Shown here: piece by piece, positions 20,276 to 32,245 of the stretch
Layout of the letters: the number at the start of each line of letters is the position of its first letter
How positions within the stretch are numbered: position 1 is the stretch's first letter
NCBI GenBank assembly: GCA_963971405.1
Contig: OZ020489.1
Coordinates: forward strand, 35,125,047-35,189,046
Origin: Psococerastis gibbosa
Taxonomy: Eukaryota > Arthropoda > Insecta > Psocodea > Psocidae
DNA length: 64,000 nucleotides
Direction: 5' to 3'
Made by a program: the position numbers and the translations under genes
Notes under the pieces: generated by a model
Seen by the model: only the letters and a program-made list of their open reading frames with translations
Database searches by the model: none
Told to the model about the DNA's origin: nothing

Positions 20276-21355
20276 AGGCACAAAAATTGGAGATATTGTT
20301 TGTTGTTTGTTTTCATCGGCCTGAATTTCAACCATAAAACTCATTTTAAAAATAAAAATAAAGTAAAACACGGCAACTCAACCTTTGATTTCGGTCTGAG
20401 GACTGATTTAAATGCTTGTTGTCTGGGTGAAGTGGGCCCCTATTTTGGTCCTCCCCTCCCTTCCTATTAACGAAATAAGGATTTATTATTGACTAAACTG
20501 GGGGTGTTAGTTGTATTGGTGGGATTTACTTTCAAAAAAGGAAAGTATAAATTTTAAGTAGCCTACGTACATGTTAGTACAGCCAACAGGGAGAAGGACA
20601 GGGGGTTTGGCACGTTACAAAATAATGATTTCATTGGTTATTTGATTTATTATTAGTTATTTAATTGGTTATGCATTGATTAACAGAAAATAGTACCTAT
20701 GTATACTCTTAGTAGAATATTACTGCGTATATCTACGGATGGCCGGGAACAGATGGACGGTTTAGAAATTTCTTCTTCTGCTTCTTCGGCCGGTGCTCCC
20801 CTGCGCCGAAGGAATATATTTATAAATGTAAACAATTATACCCTTTTAATACAAAAAACCTGTGGGCCCGCAATAATAATAATAAATCGTGTATTTTTTT
20901 AAAAACATTTATAACATTTCTACATATATTATAGGTTAGGTTAGGTTAGGATATTCTAGGCCCTCAGATGTGCGGGGTACCTACTAAATGGCAACTGTTT
21001 ACGTCAAAGTTGCATCACAGTGAGTACTGATGATGATGCCTCTTCATTGCAAAGGCATTGAATGGATGATAAAAGGGTTAAATAGATGAGATGCGATGAG
21101 GGCTAAAACCAGTTTTGGGCAGGGCAGCTGGATTCTGCTTTTGACCACTTCTGCAGATGCCATGTAGCCCTCAAAATAATCTGCGCATAGAGCTAGTCGT
21201 ATACAGTTATAGTCTTGTCTCGTCATTTTATATCGCATTTCTAGGGGGCAAGAAACGTAGGCCTGAAAATTGTAAAATACAATCATATAACTGTAAATCT
21301 TAATTATAATGTCCCGAAGGACTTTTTAAGAATCTAGGCCTACCTTTGTTCATAC
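20276..21355. other. No recognisable gene; short TTAGG tract
   Basis: No supported coding sequence. 20932-20950 is TAGGTTAGGTTAGGTTAGG, about four units of the arthropod telomere repeat, too short to be functional. Confidence 0.5.
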
Positions 21356-21528
21356 GACCCCATGGATTTCAGACATTATTTATATTGTTTCCACATGTAT
21401 TTTGGCCATTGGCAAACTTGTATAAGTCTACGGTGTCAAACTACACCGGCTACAATCGATAATGAACAAGCTGAGACAAGCTGACCATTGACACAATATA
21501 ACCGATGAAAGCATGACTTAATCAAGTC
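21356..21528 (-). repeat. B repeat copy 4
   Basis: Reverse copy: GACCCCATGGATTTCAGAC, TTGGCCATTGGCAAAC, CTACACCGGCTACAATCG, GAAAGCATGACTTAATCAAG. Confidence 0.8.
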
Positions 21529-21569
21529 TATGTTTTTCAAAAAAAATATTAAATCGCGTACAAAAGATT

Positions 21570-21740
21570 TAATGAATGTCTCTGATTATAACCTCTTCAA
21601 TCGCCTCACTAACTCACCTAATGGGTACTTGTGTCGAATTACGACACGACTCCGACCGCAAGGTGTGAAGAGACTCGCACAAGTAGTACAAGCACGCTAC
21701 CACCTTGCCACCGAAGTCGCTAAACAGATACGAGTCAAAA
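21570..21740 (+). repeat. G repeat copy 1
   Basis: Contains TCGAATTACGACACGACTCC and AGACTCGCACAAG...GCACGCTACCACCTTGC. The same core is at 28170-28300, 52640-52790 and, reversed, 61718-61850. Nature unknown, possibly a SINE body. Confidence 0.65.
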
Positions 21741-21763
21741 CTGTAAATCTTAACCTTGAAAAA

Positions 21764-22003
21764 AGTCCTGGTCACCTCCGATTTAATCGTGTGACTTTAC
21801 CATGTTCCCCAAGTGGTTCGGAATCCACTATAATCAGGAGGTCCACCCTGTCAGTCAACTCCCCTTTCCCCAAGGTGAAAGAGTCTGACCTTAGGGTGCC
21901 TCAAATTAACAAACAGACTCACTCCACCCGCCAGGCTGACAGGGTTGCTTAATGCAGAAATGCTGAAGGCAGGCGTTAGAAACAACAACAACAACAACAC
22001 CTT
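21764..22003 (+). mobile_element. CAA-tailed retroposon, copy 1 (5' truncated)
   Basis: Starts within GGTCACCTCCGATTTAATCG and runs through CCACTATAATCAGGAGGTCC and CAAACAGACTCACTCC to AGAAATGCTGAAGGCAGGCG, then (CAA)n. Copies at 23495-23860 (-), 33757-34402 and 48225-48450 (-). A variable 5' end with a short-repeat tail is typical of target-primed retroposition. Confidence 0.75.
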
Positions 22004-22436
22004 GAAGAAAGTGTCCAAAATCGTGCCTGATGGTATCTACAGTTTTATTATTAATTGCCGAGACTATATTCAATCGCTGTTTCATTTCCTTTTGCAGCCT
22101 TGACCAAAAGAAACCAGGCGACAGAAAACGATATAAAGTTTAATCGAGCGGGAACGTCTTGGAGTTTCATTTTATGGAACAGAAAATGCGCAGAAGGAGT
22201 TTAAAAAAGGAAAAACTCAGCAGAGCCTCGGTCATTATTTTTCATTTAGATCTCATTCCACGCTGAAATTAAAAATCGAAAGGAGCCAGAGGGGAGGGCT
22301 GCTCTGGGGGGGCCAGGGGGATGATTTCTACTCTTTGTTCATTTTTATTACAAAACCCTCGGTTGCACCAGCAAGGTTAAATTCCTTGTAAGATCCAAGG
22401 GCGGATCCAGCGGAACATTTAGGGGGGTCACAAGTT
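22004..22436. other. Unassigned; fragment of a GGCGGATCCAG element
   Basis: No gene. AAGGGCGGATCCAGC followed by GGGGGGTCACAAGTTG starts at 22398 and matches the fragment at 56511; no opposite end is seen. Confidence 0.4.
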
Positions 22437-22800
22437 GTGTGTACAAGGCCGTAGCCAAGGGGGGTTCATGGGGGCTCTAACACCCCTCCCCCCGAAATGA
22501 AATGGCTTGATACTAGATAGCATCGGATTTTGAGAGGAAAAATTAAAGCTACTACGTAATATCCAATTAAATTTCTCTGAACTCCAGTACTTTATTGAAT
22601 ACATTGCAGAATTATATGCAAGGCTGTAGCTAGGATTTTTTTCGGGGGGGGGGGGGGATTTCAGAAATTTCATTGGATATTACATAGTGGTTTTTATTTC
22701 TACTCTCAAAATCCGATTCTATCTAGTATCAAGCCATTTCATTTCGGCCGGGGGGGGGGGGATCTGAACCCCCATTAACCCCCCCCCCCCTTGGCTTGAT
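22437..22800. mobile_element. Poly-G/poly-C foldback element
   Basis: Arms of about 75 bp pair (GGCTTGATACTAGATAGCAT against ATTCTATCTAGTATCAAGCC), outer words are GGCCGTAGCCAAGG and CCTTGGCTTG. It holds four G or C runs. A separate AGGCTGTAGCTAGG repeat is internal at 22622. Confidence 0.65.
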
Positions 22801-22912
22801 TATATGGCATATAACACTGACATTAAACTAAATTAGGTTGAAGAGGTAACCTCCTGGTTTTTCCTAAATTTTATAATTTCGGTCACCAGTCCTTGTCTCT
22901 CCGCCATTGTAT

Positions 22913-23066
22913 CAGGGACGGATCCCCCTCGAGAGAAAAAGTTTTATAGAAGATATACTAGATACGGTACTTTTGAAGGGAATTAAGATCAATTATTACT
23001 CAAGTAAAAGAAACGCGATATTTTTCCGCCCCCCCCCCCCGAAAACTTTTTCTGAAACCGTCACTG
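22913..23066. mobile_element. Poly-C hAT MITE with exact 8-bp duplication
   Basis: CAGGGACGGATCCCC at the left and GAAACCGTCACTG at the right, flanked by CATTGTAT at 22905-22912 and 23067-23074. A C run lies near 23030. Same family as 8888-9050. Confidence 0.85.
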
Positions 23067-23494
23067 CATTGTATTGAGTAAAATCCAAACAGAATAACAA
23101 AACTCGTGTTGTCATGACATCAGGGTTAGATACTGAACATCATCATTCCAAGTCTGCGGCTGACATAATCGGCTGCTCCAGGTTTTCTACAGTAATTTAC
23201 AACAATTTGAGAAAGCCTTTTTTTACTCTGTAATTTATTAGAATTTTAGAAAGTTTCCTTATTTTGTAATTTATTAGAATGATAGAAAAGTAACGAACCC
23301 GGTTGTATACACGGTCTGATCTGGTTTGCAGTAGACCAAATTGTGAAACCGTGTTGAAAGGATTCTCTGTTTGCAACCTTACATGACTGGCTAATACCAC
23401 GATCCTTGAATAAATAAATAAATCTTGACTTTTGTTCATTTAATAAAACAATTAAATTAGTTCAATAATGTCCTCTTTTATACACGAAGCCCGT

Positions 23495-23860
23495 TGTTGT
23501 TTCTAACGCCTGCTTTCAGCATTTCTGCTTTAAGCAACCCTGTCAGCCTGGCGGGTGGAGTGAGTCTGTTTGTTAACTTGAGGCACCCTAAGGGCAGACT
23601 CTTTCACCTCGGGGAAAGGGGAGTTGACTAGCAGGGTGGACCTCCTGATTATAGTGGATTCCGAACCACTTGGGGAACATGGTAAAGTCACACGATTAAA
23701 TCGGAGGTGACCAGGACTCGACTTGTACTGCCTAAGCGCGTTATCATGTCCCACCAGGTTCCCCTGCCACTACCAAGTTGCCGCAGTTTGAAACATGTTC
23801 TGCTGTAATGGAATCAACATGGTAAGGCCGTTGGCAACGAAGCCCGGGAACGCCTGCTTT
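23495..23860 (-). mobile_element. CAA-tailed retroposon, copy 2
   Basis: Reverse copy with a short GTTGTTG tail at 23503, then GACCTCCTGATTATAGTGG, GGAGGTGACCAGGACTCG, GTTATCATGTCCCACCAGG and GGTAAGGCCGTTGGC. It extends further 5' than copy 1. Confidence 0.75.
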
Positions 23861-24382
23861 ACTTTCCCTTCTTGGCGCTGGCTGTCACTTCAAGCCTATA
23901 AAAATGGGCCTAAACATAATATAGAATATGACAAAAATTCAACAATGAAACACTGGTGCAACCAGGGTTGCTAATAAAAAGAAAGCTGATTTCTCATTTT
24001 CTTATTTTCCAAAGGAATAAAAGAATTTTCTCTCCTTTTTTGTTACAAAATTTTTATATTAAATATTATTAAAAGACCCAGGACCGAGCTTATTCATCAC
24101 TGACTGGTTCAGTCTTTTTCAAGTACGTTTTTTTCCATTGTTGTCAGACTAAGAAGCACGACCGTTGGGGAAATTTTGAAATTCCTGGAACTTTTTCTTA
24201 GACGTCTGACGAGAGCGTCTTCGATAATAAGAAAATTTCACGAGGGTCTTTCTCTCCAACCCCGTTCATTTTTATTTTTACCATTCGGGAATAGAGTGGT
24301 TTAAATGATCTTCTCCCAAGTTTTTTTTCTCCAGGAAATTTCTTAGTGAAAATAGATGTCAAGTCTTGCTGCATGGGACAAT
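23861..24382. other. No recognisable gene
   Basis: AT-rich; only short unrecognised frames. Confidence 0.5.
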
Positions 24383-24867
24383 TCACTCTTTACAGCAGCA
24401 AATGAGGGCCTGTTCGAATAAAATGCAATAAACCTTCGAATAGGAAGCTAAGTACGGCATCACTGATCCTTTCCAATGTTTGCCGTACTGCTGCAGTTCG
24501 TTCCTGTCCCAAATTACCCCTTCTTCTCTCCTTCCAGACCTCCTAACCAACCTACCTAAGTCTTGAACGCATTTATTCCAGCTACAGGACTCAACCTGAT
24601 GCGAGATGGGGGTGGAATTTAGTAAGTCTGCCAGAGTGGCCTCGCAAGAGGTAGAGGACTCTCGGAAGTCCACTTTGTTCCATAAAAGCAAGAAGAGGCC
24701 TCTGTACTCATTGTAACTTTGACGTGAACAGAATTCTAAACTAAAAGCTGCGAGAGGGAGGTGGATTTTAGTTGGTCTGCCAGAGTGGCCTCGCAAGAGG
24801 TAGAAGACTCTCGTAAGTCCCCTTTGTGCCATAAAGGCAAAAAGAGGCCTCTGTACTCATTGTAACG
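24383..24867 (-). other. Unrecognised 149-codon frame over a tandem duplication
   Basis: A frame from 24832 to 24383 contains an internal duplication. DNA 24601-24718 and 24750-24867 are about 85-90% alike (TCTGCCAGAGTGGCCTCGCA in both; offset about 149 bp). The peptide repeats a Cys/Arg-rich segment (RESSTSCEATLADLLNS). No domain or family is recognised. It could be a transposon ORF scrap or chance. Confidence 0.35.
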
Positions 24868-24938
24868 CAATGACTGCAAAAACAAAACAAAAGGCGAACA
24901 ATAAGACTATAAAGTCTTCTTTTCATGCTATAACCTCA

Positions 24939-25154
24939 AGACATCTAGAGTAGTGGTACAGACTCCAACTTTCACCCGAAAGGTTGTTGGTTCGAGTCCT
25001 ACACTAGCTACATGCTAGTATGCTTCGGAGGGTATTTAAAGCAGGCGGTCCCGGGCCTTTCTAGTTGGGTGTAAGAGAGGGCTTTATAGCCCAACTCCGC
25101 TAGGTTGGTTTAATAATAGAAAAAAAAGTCAATATTTATTTATTTATTTATTTA
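24939..25154 (+). mobile_element. tRNA-derived SINE, copy 2
   Basis: B box GGTTCGAGTCC, GGCGGTCCCGGGCC and a TATTTATTTATTTATT tail; small internal deletions. Confidence 0.85.
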
Positions 25155-25181
25155 ACCTTAAAGAACAAACAAAAATATTGT

Positions 25182-25454
25182 AAAATTGATAAATTAAAAT
25201 ATATTTTTGGTCAGTTTTCAATTTTTTCTCCCTTAGATGTAGACACATTAATTAAAATGCTTGTTATATTTCAAAATTCTACCTGTACATTTTAATGTTT
25301 ATTACTATTTCCTTCAATCATAAAACAATGCAACCATTCTATTAATAATTTATTAATTTGAATTTCCCGCGCTCATTTTATCACGTGACACCTTACTTAT
25401 GCTGTAATACTAACCCCAGTATTATATAAGCCCCAAATCGCCATAATAGGGCTG
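25182..25454. mobile_element. E-family element copy 2, left end missing
   Basis: AATTTTTTCTCCCTTAGATG, TTTGAATTTCCCGCGC, TCACGTGACACC and the right end CGCCATAATAGGGCTG match 9533-10619. Confidence 0.65.
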
Positions 25455-26138
25455 CTGATCAGCTATGAAAAAATAATATTTTTTGAACCGAAAAAACAGT
25501 AATTTTCCATCATTTAATTTAAATAATTTTGATATGGACGAGGTATAGAAGTCATTATATTGAGCTCGAAGAAATCATTAATTAGATGAGCGAGAAATTT
25601 TGGATTGCTTGCTACTTTCTCAGCACCATTTGAAAAAGCGTCAGCAAACTTTTCATCAATTAATCTCAGCGACACTTTCTTTGTATAAATGACCTACCAT
25701 CTTACACTGTACCTTTTATAATGAAATGACTAAACAGCAATCTATCTTTTTCCGCTTTCTTCCCAACTTCTTTTCCGTGCATTTTTCAGGGTGACGACGG
25801 CACTAGCAGACTATCAATTCGCTGTTTACATGGTAGAATTGTTATGTGCCGCCTTAATATAGTACATAGAGATCCTGGGGTACTGATGAGTCTTTAGGGA
25901 ACAAGAGGCTTTCCTCAGGACTAATTTCAAAATGCTGTTTACATTACCGGCGATCAGTGCAAGTTTTATCGCAGGATTAGTTTAAATTTACTCAAATGGC
26001 TTATCCAATATTCCCTTTATGGCACCAGTTAATAACTCAGTTATTAGAGAACTGGAATGTTCAACGTCGAAACGGAGGGTTGAAGTTTGAAAATTGACAA
26101 GAAAGAAAAAACCTGGGACTACCCCCCTCTCTGTATTT
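25455..26138. other. No recognisable gene
   Basis: AT-rich; no supported frame or repeat. Confidence 0.5.
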
Positions 26139-26326
26139 GGTTCAGTCATGCTTTCGCTTGTTTCATTGCGTCAATGGTAAGCTCGTCTCAGCATGTCCAT
26201 TATCGCTTGTAGCCGGTGTAGGTTGACATCGAGAACGTATACCAGTATGCCGGCCAAAAATTCATACGAAAACATTACAAATAATGTCTGAAATCCATGG
26301 GGCCAATGGCATTGGACAAGGAGCCT
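26139..26326 (+). repeat. B repeat copy 5
   Basis: CAGTCATGCTTTCGC, GCGTCAATGGTAAGCTCG, CATTATCGCTTGTAGCCGG and GGCATTGGACAAGG. Confidence 0.8.
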
Positions 26327-26409
26327 CCTCCCCCTCAAAGGTGAAAAGTGCAGAAAAGTAGAAGGGCTAAGGTAATATCTTTATGGTTTGAAGCACACTG
26401 CACTGTCGA

Positions 26410-26660
26410 TTAGGCGGGTTTCCACCGACCTCTCATTGCAGAATGCAAATGACATTTACGGAAATTAGAATTTTTCTTTTTATAGAAATATATTAAAATG
26501 TTTGTACTTAACATATCCCATGACGCCATTTTTTAATTTTAGTTTGTTTGTTTGTGATTTTACTCTATGATCATTGATCAATTTTAACTATGGCATAGAG
26601 TAAAACAAGAATTTCCGTCAATGTCATTTGCATTCTGCAATGAGAGGTCGGTGGAAGGGG
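26410..26660. mobile_element. TTAGGCGG foldback MITE, copy C2
   Basis: TTAGGCGGGTTTCCACCGAC at the left and GAGAGGTCGGTGGAA at the right, with CATTGCAGAATGC inverted pairs. It is like C1 with its centre inverted; the right tip is eroded. Confidence 0.75.
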
Positions 26661-26807
26661 CAACGGTTGTCAATCGAGGGGGTATATCGAGGGCGAGGGA
26701 CGAGAGGGCGATATGTGACCTGTTTGGCGTATTAAAATTCAAGGAAATTTTGAGCCAGAAAGACGACAATTTTCTTTAACTTTTTTTTCATTTAAGCATG
26801 GCCAAGT

Positions 26808-27161
26808 CACCCTTAGAATATAGAGTACTAGTACATTAGTATTCAATGAGAGATTTCAAAGTAACTTAATTAATTAATTTCTCGTTTCACAGCCGCTAAA
26901 CTATGAAAGCTAATAGAAGAAAAATGCGTTCAAAAATCTTGAAAAATTACGCTAAATACACCACTAAGTTCTAAGTTGCTACAGCCACCCTTAGAATATA
27001 GAGTGCTAGTACATTAGTATTCAATGAGAGATTTCAAAGTAACTTAATTAGTTAATTTCTCGTTTCACAGCCGCTAAACTATGAAAGCTAATAGAAGAAA
27101 AATGCGTTCAAAAATCTTGAAAAATTACGCTAAATACCCCACTAATTTCTAAGTTGCTACG
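26808..27161. repeat. 178-bp tandem duplication, two copies
   Basis: 26808-26985 and 26986-about 27161 differ at only a few bases. Each begins CACCCTTAGAATATAGAG and ends TCTAAGTTGCTAC. Each contains TTTCACAG followed by a short ATG frame (MKANRRKMRSKILK) that stops within the unit. No family recognised. Confidence 0.9.
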
Positions 27162-28169
27162 GTTGTTTAAAAAAAGTTAATGCCTAAGGCACAGTTTTTA
27201 GTACAATTACAATAATATTTCTGGTGAGAATATGTAAATTTACAGTTATTTTTTGTGAATTTAGCATCGAGCCGTTTCACATCTTCGTGGCTATGGAAGG
27301 AGGAATTAATTGTTTTCTTCAAACTCGGTCGTTTTTTTGTTTACAAATAGTTTTGAAATCTCAGCCTTCATGATACTCGTTTCAACAGAACCTACCCAAG
27401 AACCCCAAATTTCTTCCCTGGAATAGGTAATACAGGACAGGCCTGGTTTTAAAGAACTAAACATTAAACCGGAAACAAAAATATCACCAGACTGAAAATA
27501 AGGTGCAGGCTGAATGTCAGGGAAAGACATTAGCGTTTGTTATTTTTTCAAGCAACTCCCCAATGGGTGCCTCCTAAATCGACAATTAATTGGAACAATT
27601 CTTTTGTTTCTAAAGGTTTTTCATTTTCATCATCTTCCTTTGTTCGTTGATTCACAATTTTGTAGTCAGTTATACTGGGAACTGTTTGCTGTCCTCCAAA
27701 TTAATAATAGAAACATAGAACACCTTTCTACATAGACGCGACTGGGCGCTAGAAGGGGGTGCAGGAGCACTGTGGCTTACCATGAGACGTGTAGCCGACG
27801 CTTACCGGTATCGGTACTGAAGTACAGTAGCAGAGTAGTAAGAGCCACAGTGTGACAGGATGAGGTGTTAGGCAGGAAGTACGATACAATAGCACAGTCC
27901 GCGGCGAGTAATTAATAAGTAAAAAACAAATAAAATAGATAAAGGTAGGTAATACTAAATGCGTGAGCTTATAGGCAAGAGACGCGAAACTGAACTGCTG
28001 CATGAGAAAAAGCACTCAACTTGCTAAGTTTTGCACTAACATGCACAACTACTACAATTTTTTATTGTACATCATGAATTATAAGTCGACAATACGTTAA
28101 ATGCAAATTCCCTGCAAATGTAGGTTTTCTTATGGTAACTCAACTTTATTTGTTGAAAAAAAAAATTGA
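27162..28169. other. No recognisable gene
   Basis: Several short frames, none with a recognisable domain. Confidence 0.5.
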
Positions 28170-28300
28170 ATGGATGTATCCGATTACCCTCAATAAGTCA
28201 ATTAATACTTGTGCTGAGTTACGACACGTCTCCGATCGCATGGCACATAGAAAATCGCACAAGTACAAGCACGCTACCACCTTGCAACTATACTACCGCA
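28170..28300 (+). repeat. G repeat copy 2
   Basis: GAGTTACGACACGTCTCCG and CGCACAAGTACAAGCACGC match copy 1. Confidence 0.6.
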
Positions 28301-29154
28301 CTGATACTTCATATAATACTGCAGATATAGGTAAATATTTACACCGGATGCCCTTAATTTATTATAACAATCATTTTGTAATACAATTAAAAAATAATCC
28401 TTACTAGAATCTGTCATCTATAATTGCATGTTTCGGTATAACAGCTTATGGGGTTTAAGATCTTTTAAAAATGGTTCATCGTAAGTAAATACGATTTCCC
28501 GTTACATTTTCATATTGCTGAGCACAAGCTTCTTAAAATGAGGGTAGGTAATTAAAAAATGCCAATTTATTTTAAAAAGTTAGAAAGGTGGGAGTGGTTC
28601 TGGTTGAGTTTAAATAACGCGGTAAAAAGTTTGCAGAAGCGTTTTCAAAAGTTTTTCTGTTATTTTTTGTTGTTGTGTGTACTTTATGGGATGTTTGCGT
28701 GAAAGGTACACGGTTTGTTAGAAGTTTTTTTTGACTTTTTATGTAGCTCTGTGGTGGTTTATTCTTTTCCCTTTTATACTTAAAATTGATTGTATCTCTT
28801 AGTACTAGTACTAGTACCGACTACCAGTCAGTGATGTATTTCCGAATAGGTGGACTACAAAGCACGCCTCCAGCATTTTGGTGCGGGGGGGGGGGGATGT
28901 AAAAAGTATACGATAACAATTAATGACTTCAAAATTTGTCAGGCTTCTGCCTGTCATTCGACTTCTCACTTTTAATATATTTTTAACGTTTTTAATGTTT
29001 AACGTTTACACATATATTTTTAATGAAACTCTAGGTACATTGCAGTATATACATGTTTTTCTCGGTTTCTCATCATATAATTTGAACAGTGAATCTGACA
29101 ATTTTTTTTTTTTGGGGGGGGCATGTCCCCTGTGTCACCCCCCTTGGATGCGTG
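28301..29154. other. No recognisable gene
   Basis: AT-rich; GGGGGGGGGGG at about 28887 and a T10G7 junction at about 29103 mark eroded poly-G elements. Confidence 0.45.
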
Positions 29155-29420
29155 TTTTGGACTAAACTAAGTAGACCTTATGACGTCATCAGGCAGGATA
29201 AGGAAAAATTGAAAATATAAGAGCAAAATAGTAGGGTTTTACGCATTTTAATAGTAGTAAAGTATAGCTGTAGATTTTACAAAACTAAAAAAGGAATGCC
29301 TATATTCATATTGCTGCAAAGGGGACCATGAAGTATGAACCATGTCTTACAATGCTCGAGGCTGGGGAGGCAAAGCCCCCCAAAAGGAGCTGGGGGGGGG
29401 GGGGCAATTTACGCCCCTGG
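29155..29420. mobile_element. Diverged inverted copy of the 16826-17155 hAT MITE
   Basis: TAAGTAGACCTTATGACGTC, AGTAGGGTTTTACGC, TTACAATGCTCGAGGCTGG and a G run, ending AATTTACGCCCCTGG. No clear duplication remains. Confidence 0.65.
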
Positions 29421-29624
29421 ACTACACTCCGGCCTAGAGGAGCAATATTGGGGGCGGCAAAATTTTGCAATACATATAGTATTCGTAGATCCAATCAGAA
29501 GTCCGAATCTCGTTTTACGTGGAAACGGCGGAATAAAAACGTCCATAAAGAAGGTTCCAAAAAGTTATAGGATTTGTCGATGCAGCAGGCATTTGACGTT
29601 AACTTATCCACAAAATCAACTGAC

Positions 29625-29844
29625 GGGGCATGTAGACTAGTGGTACAGACTCCGACATTCACCCGAAAGGTTGTTGGTTCGAGTGCCTCACTTGCTACAT
29701 TTACTGGCCATGCTTTGGAGGGCATGTAAAGCAGGCGGTCCTGGTTCTTCCTAGTTGAGTGTAAGAGAGAGCTTTATAGTCCTAACTCCGCTAGGTTGGC
29801 TTAGTAATAGAACAAAAAGTCAATATTTATTTATTTCTTTATTT
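29625..29844 (+). mobile_element. tRNA-derived SINE, copy 3
   Basis: CATGTAGACTAGTGGTACAG (A box region), B box GGTTCGAGTGC and a TATTTATTTATTTC tail. Confidence 0.85.
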
Positions 29845-30182
29845 GTATTGGGGTAATCTTAGTGACGTCAGAGACTTCACTGCAAAGAGGCGGCAGGTAC
29901 TAAAATACGTTCATGCTACCAGTAGTAGGGGGCCTACTATATTTTTTTTTTTTTACATTTTTGCGGGTTATGTCCTTTTATCTGATAAAATTGGTTTACA
30001 GACGCGCATTGTGCATCAATAGCTGTATTAAGCAAGACAATAACAATAACTTGGGTAAATACTGTATATAGGTTTAGCAGTATTATTTTTAGGCAAAATA
30101 AATAGCCAGGGATCAGAATTAAGAAATTCATAAACAGCATTTGTAACTGTACTTGAGAGCAATTTATCAAATGTAAACCTTT

Positions 30183-30676
30183 TTGTAACTGCAAAGGCTT
30201 TGACGGGCGGAGTCGAATGAATAGCCAGTCGAATCTGGGATGATAGGCCGTGGTCGAAATGAAAGTAAACGTGAAACTGGGTCTCTCTGATCCTTGGCTG
30301 ATCTTATCATGCTTTGGAGCCGTTGCGTAGGCTTGAACACTGTTTTGATGTTATGACGCTCGAACAGTTTCCCAATGCGGTCCGTGACTTTCTTTATGTA
30401 GGGCAAACACACCATTCCTATTGTTTGGGGTCTGTCTGCAGCCGTAGTGTTCAGTCTAGGCTAGGATGGAGAGCTCGCTTGATTTCTTGAGGCGTATAAC
30501 CGTTAGCTTATAATGCTCTATCCAGCGGTTTGAGTTCCGTTCGTTGATGCTGGGGCTCACAAATCCGAGGTACAACCTTCGAAATCTAGGATGTCGACCG
30601 CAGATGTTGACGAAACGTTTGGAAGTTCACTTTCATTTCGACCATGGCCTATCAGCCCGGATTCTACTGGTTTTTC
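30183..30676 (-). mobile_element. Penelope-like element relic with reverse-transcriptase tail
   Basis: A 12-bp duplication ATGTAAACCTTT flanks it (30171-30182 and 30677-30688). Inverted end sequences are GTCGAATCTGGGATGATAGG at the left and CTATCAGCCCGGATTCTAC at the right. The minus strand between them carries ANGYTPQEIKRAL, then after a stop CLPYIKKVTDRIGKLFERHN and KPTQRLQSMIRSAKDQRDP. This matches the conserved region just after the Penelope reverse transcriptase (LPYI.....I...L, then KD). The GIY-YIG endonuclease is absent, so it is dead. Confidence 0.8.
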
Positions 30677-30688
30677 ATGTAAACCTTT

Positions 30689-31499
30689 ACTTAGTGAGCA
30701 TCGCTATTTTTCTGACACCTGACATGATGAGGGTACTCATTATGAATAAATAGTATTATTTTGCAAGAAAATATTAATACCTTGGGGACATTTATAGGTT
30801 TAGGCAGTATTAGACCTAGACAAAATAAAAAGCAAGGGACCGCAATAAAGAAATTTATAAAAAACAACCCCTTTGAGAAGTTACAAAAAGTTCTCGTTTA
30901 TAAAACCGGGTATTGCAAGGGTTGAATCACAGAGGGTGTTTGTCAGGGCTGTGCTGCGCTCTTTGAGCAAAACTATGAACTTTAAAATATTTTCAATTCG
31001 TCAAAATATAACTGGAAATTCACATTAGATCATTTATTTATTTAATGGAGCAGAGCAGAGTACAACGTCATCCTTTTAGGGTGCGTTCGAATTATATTAG
31101 ATATAGTGTATGGTAGGTTCACTGTCAATTACTAAATTGATAAGCATTTGCCATTCTCCATAGGAATTGCAGAATAGAATAGAATAGAAAAAAAATTTAT
31201 TACACCACACAGCTGTAGCCCTTATGTGTATACATATTACATAATGTAAAGCGAAAAAACAACAACAACAACAAAAATTCCTACTGTTTATAGCCTATTG
31301 TAACTTCTTATTAAATAATTTAAATTTATAAAAAAACCTACCTAACTACCAAAGAACAACGTAATATACAAATATATCCTAACTAACATTCTTACAATAA
31401 AATTTGGCTACAAGTTCCTCTGAATAATTCCAAGCTTAGCATAAATGGATCTAAGGTGTCATGATTATTTAGGGGTACAAGAAAGGAGACTCCACGAAG
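30689..31499. other. Unassigned; AATAG-repeat retroposon tail
   Basis: 31166-31290 has (AATAG)n, an A run, TTATTACACCACACAGC and (CAA)n, like a LINE 3' end; the same AATAG repeat is at 54548. Nothing else is supported. Confidence 0.4.
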
Positions 31500-31710
31500 A
31501 TCGGTTTTATAAACGTGGACAAAAAACCGATCGGGCGCACCCCGGGCAACGTTAAGTGGAAACATCTAGCGGCTAATCCTTTCACCACCGAGACGAGACC
31601 TTCCTCTTCTTTTGTGAATGCACCGACGATGGCGTCGGTTTGGCTGAGACCAGAAACAAGGAGTCTCTACCCCGGACACGAAAAAGTAAGTAAGTAAGTA
31701 AATGAGTGAG
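31500..31710 (+). mobile_element. Probable retroposon with (AAGT)n tail
   Basis: GC-richer than its surroundings, ends in AAAAAGTAAGTAAGTAAGTA. Single copy in the window; a LINE 3' end or SINE is likely. No domain. Confidence 0.4.
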
Positions 31711-32020
31711 CCTGTTTATTGGTGAATTTATGGCTACGTCAATCCTGTTTTGCGGCTAGTAAAATAAGTTAAAATTTCTTGTTGGAAACTGGGGTACAAT
31801 AAAATTTAGTTTGCTCAGGAAATTTTGATTGTCTTCTAGGCCATTTAATACCTATATCTGATTGATAGCCAAACAAACTTGTTCCCACCCTACTTTAGGG
31901 CCGTAGACAGCCACTACGCGCCCTAGGCGAGTGATTCCCGGGCCCTACAAAATGACTACCTATCAACAGTAATAAATAAATAAAATAAATATATATTTGA
32001 CATTTTGTTTTTTTGTATTG

Positions 32021-32196
32021 CTAGCCAACCGAGTTAGAACTATAAATCCCTCTCTTATACTCAACTAGGAAAGCCCGGGACAGTCTGCTATACATGCCCT
32101 CTGAAGTATGGCCAGAATGTGTAGCAAGTGTGGGACTCGAACCAACAACCTTTCGAGTCAAAGTCGGAGTCTGTACCACTACTCTACATGTCCTGA
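32021..32196 (-). mobile_element. tRNA-derived SINE, copy 4
   Basis: B box complement GGACTCGAACC and a terminal CTCTACATGTCCTG; 3' end truncated. Head to head with copy 5. Confidence 0.85.
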
Positions 32197-32245
32197 GTAA
32201 TGTATTATAGACCAAAAAACATTTAAATACGACACATTGATTGTC

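Noticed and set aside
20932-20950. Telomeric array
   Set aside because: About four TTAGG units only; useful as a weak hint of an arthropod, not a telomere.
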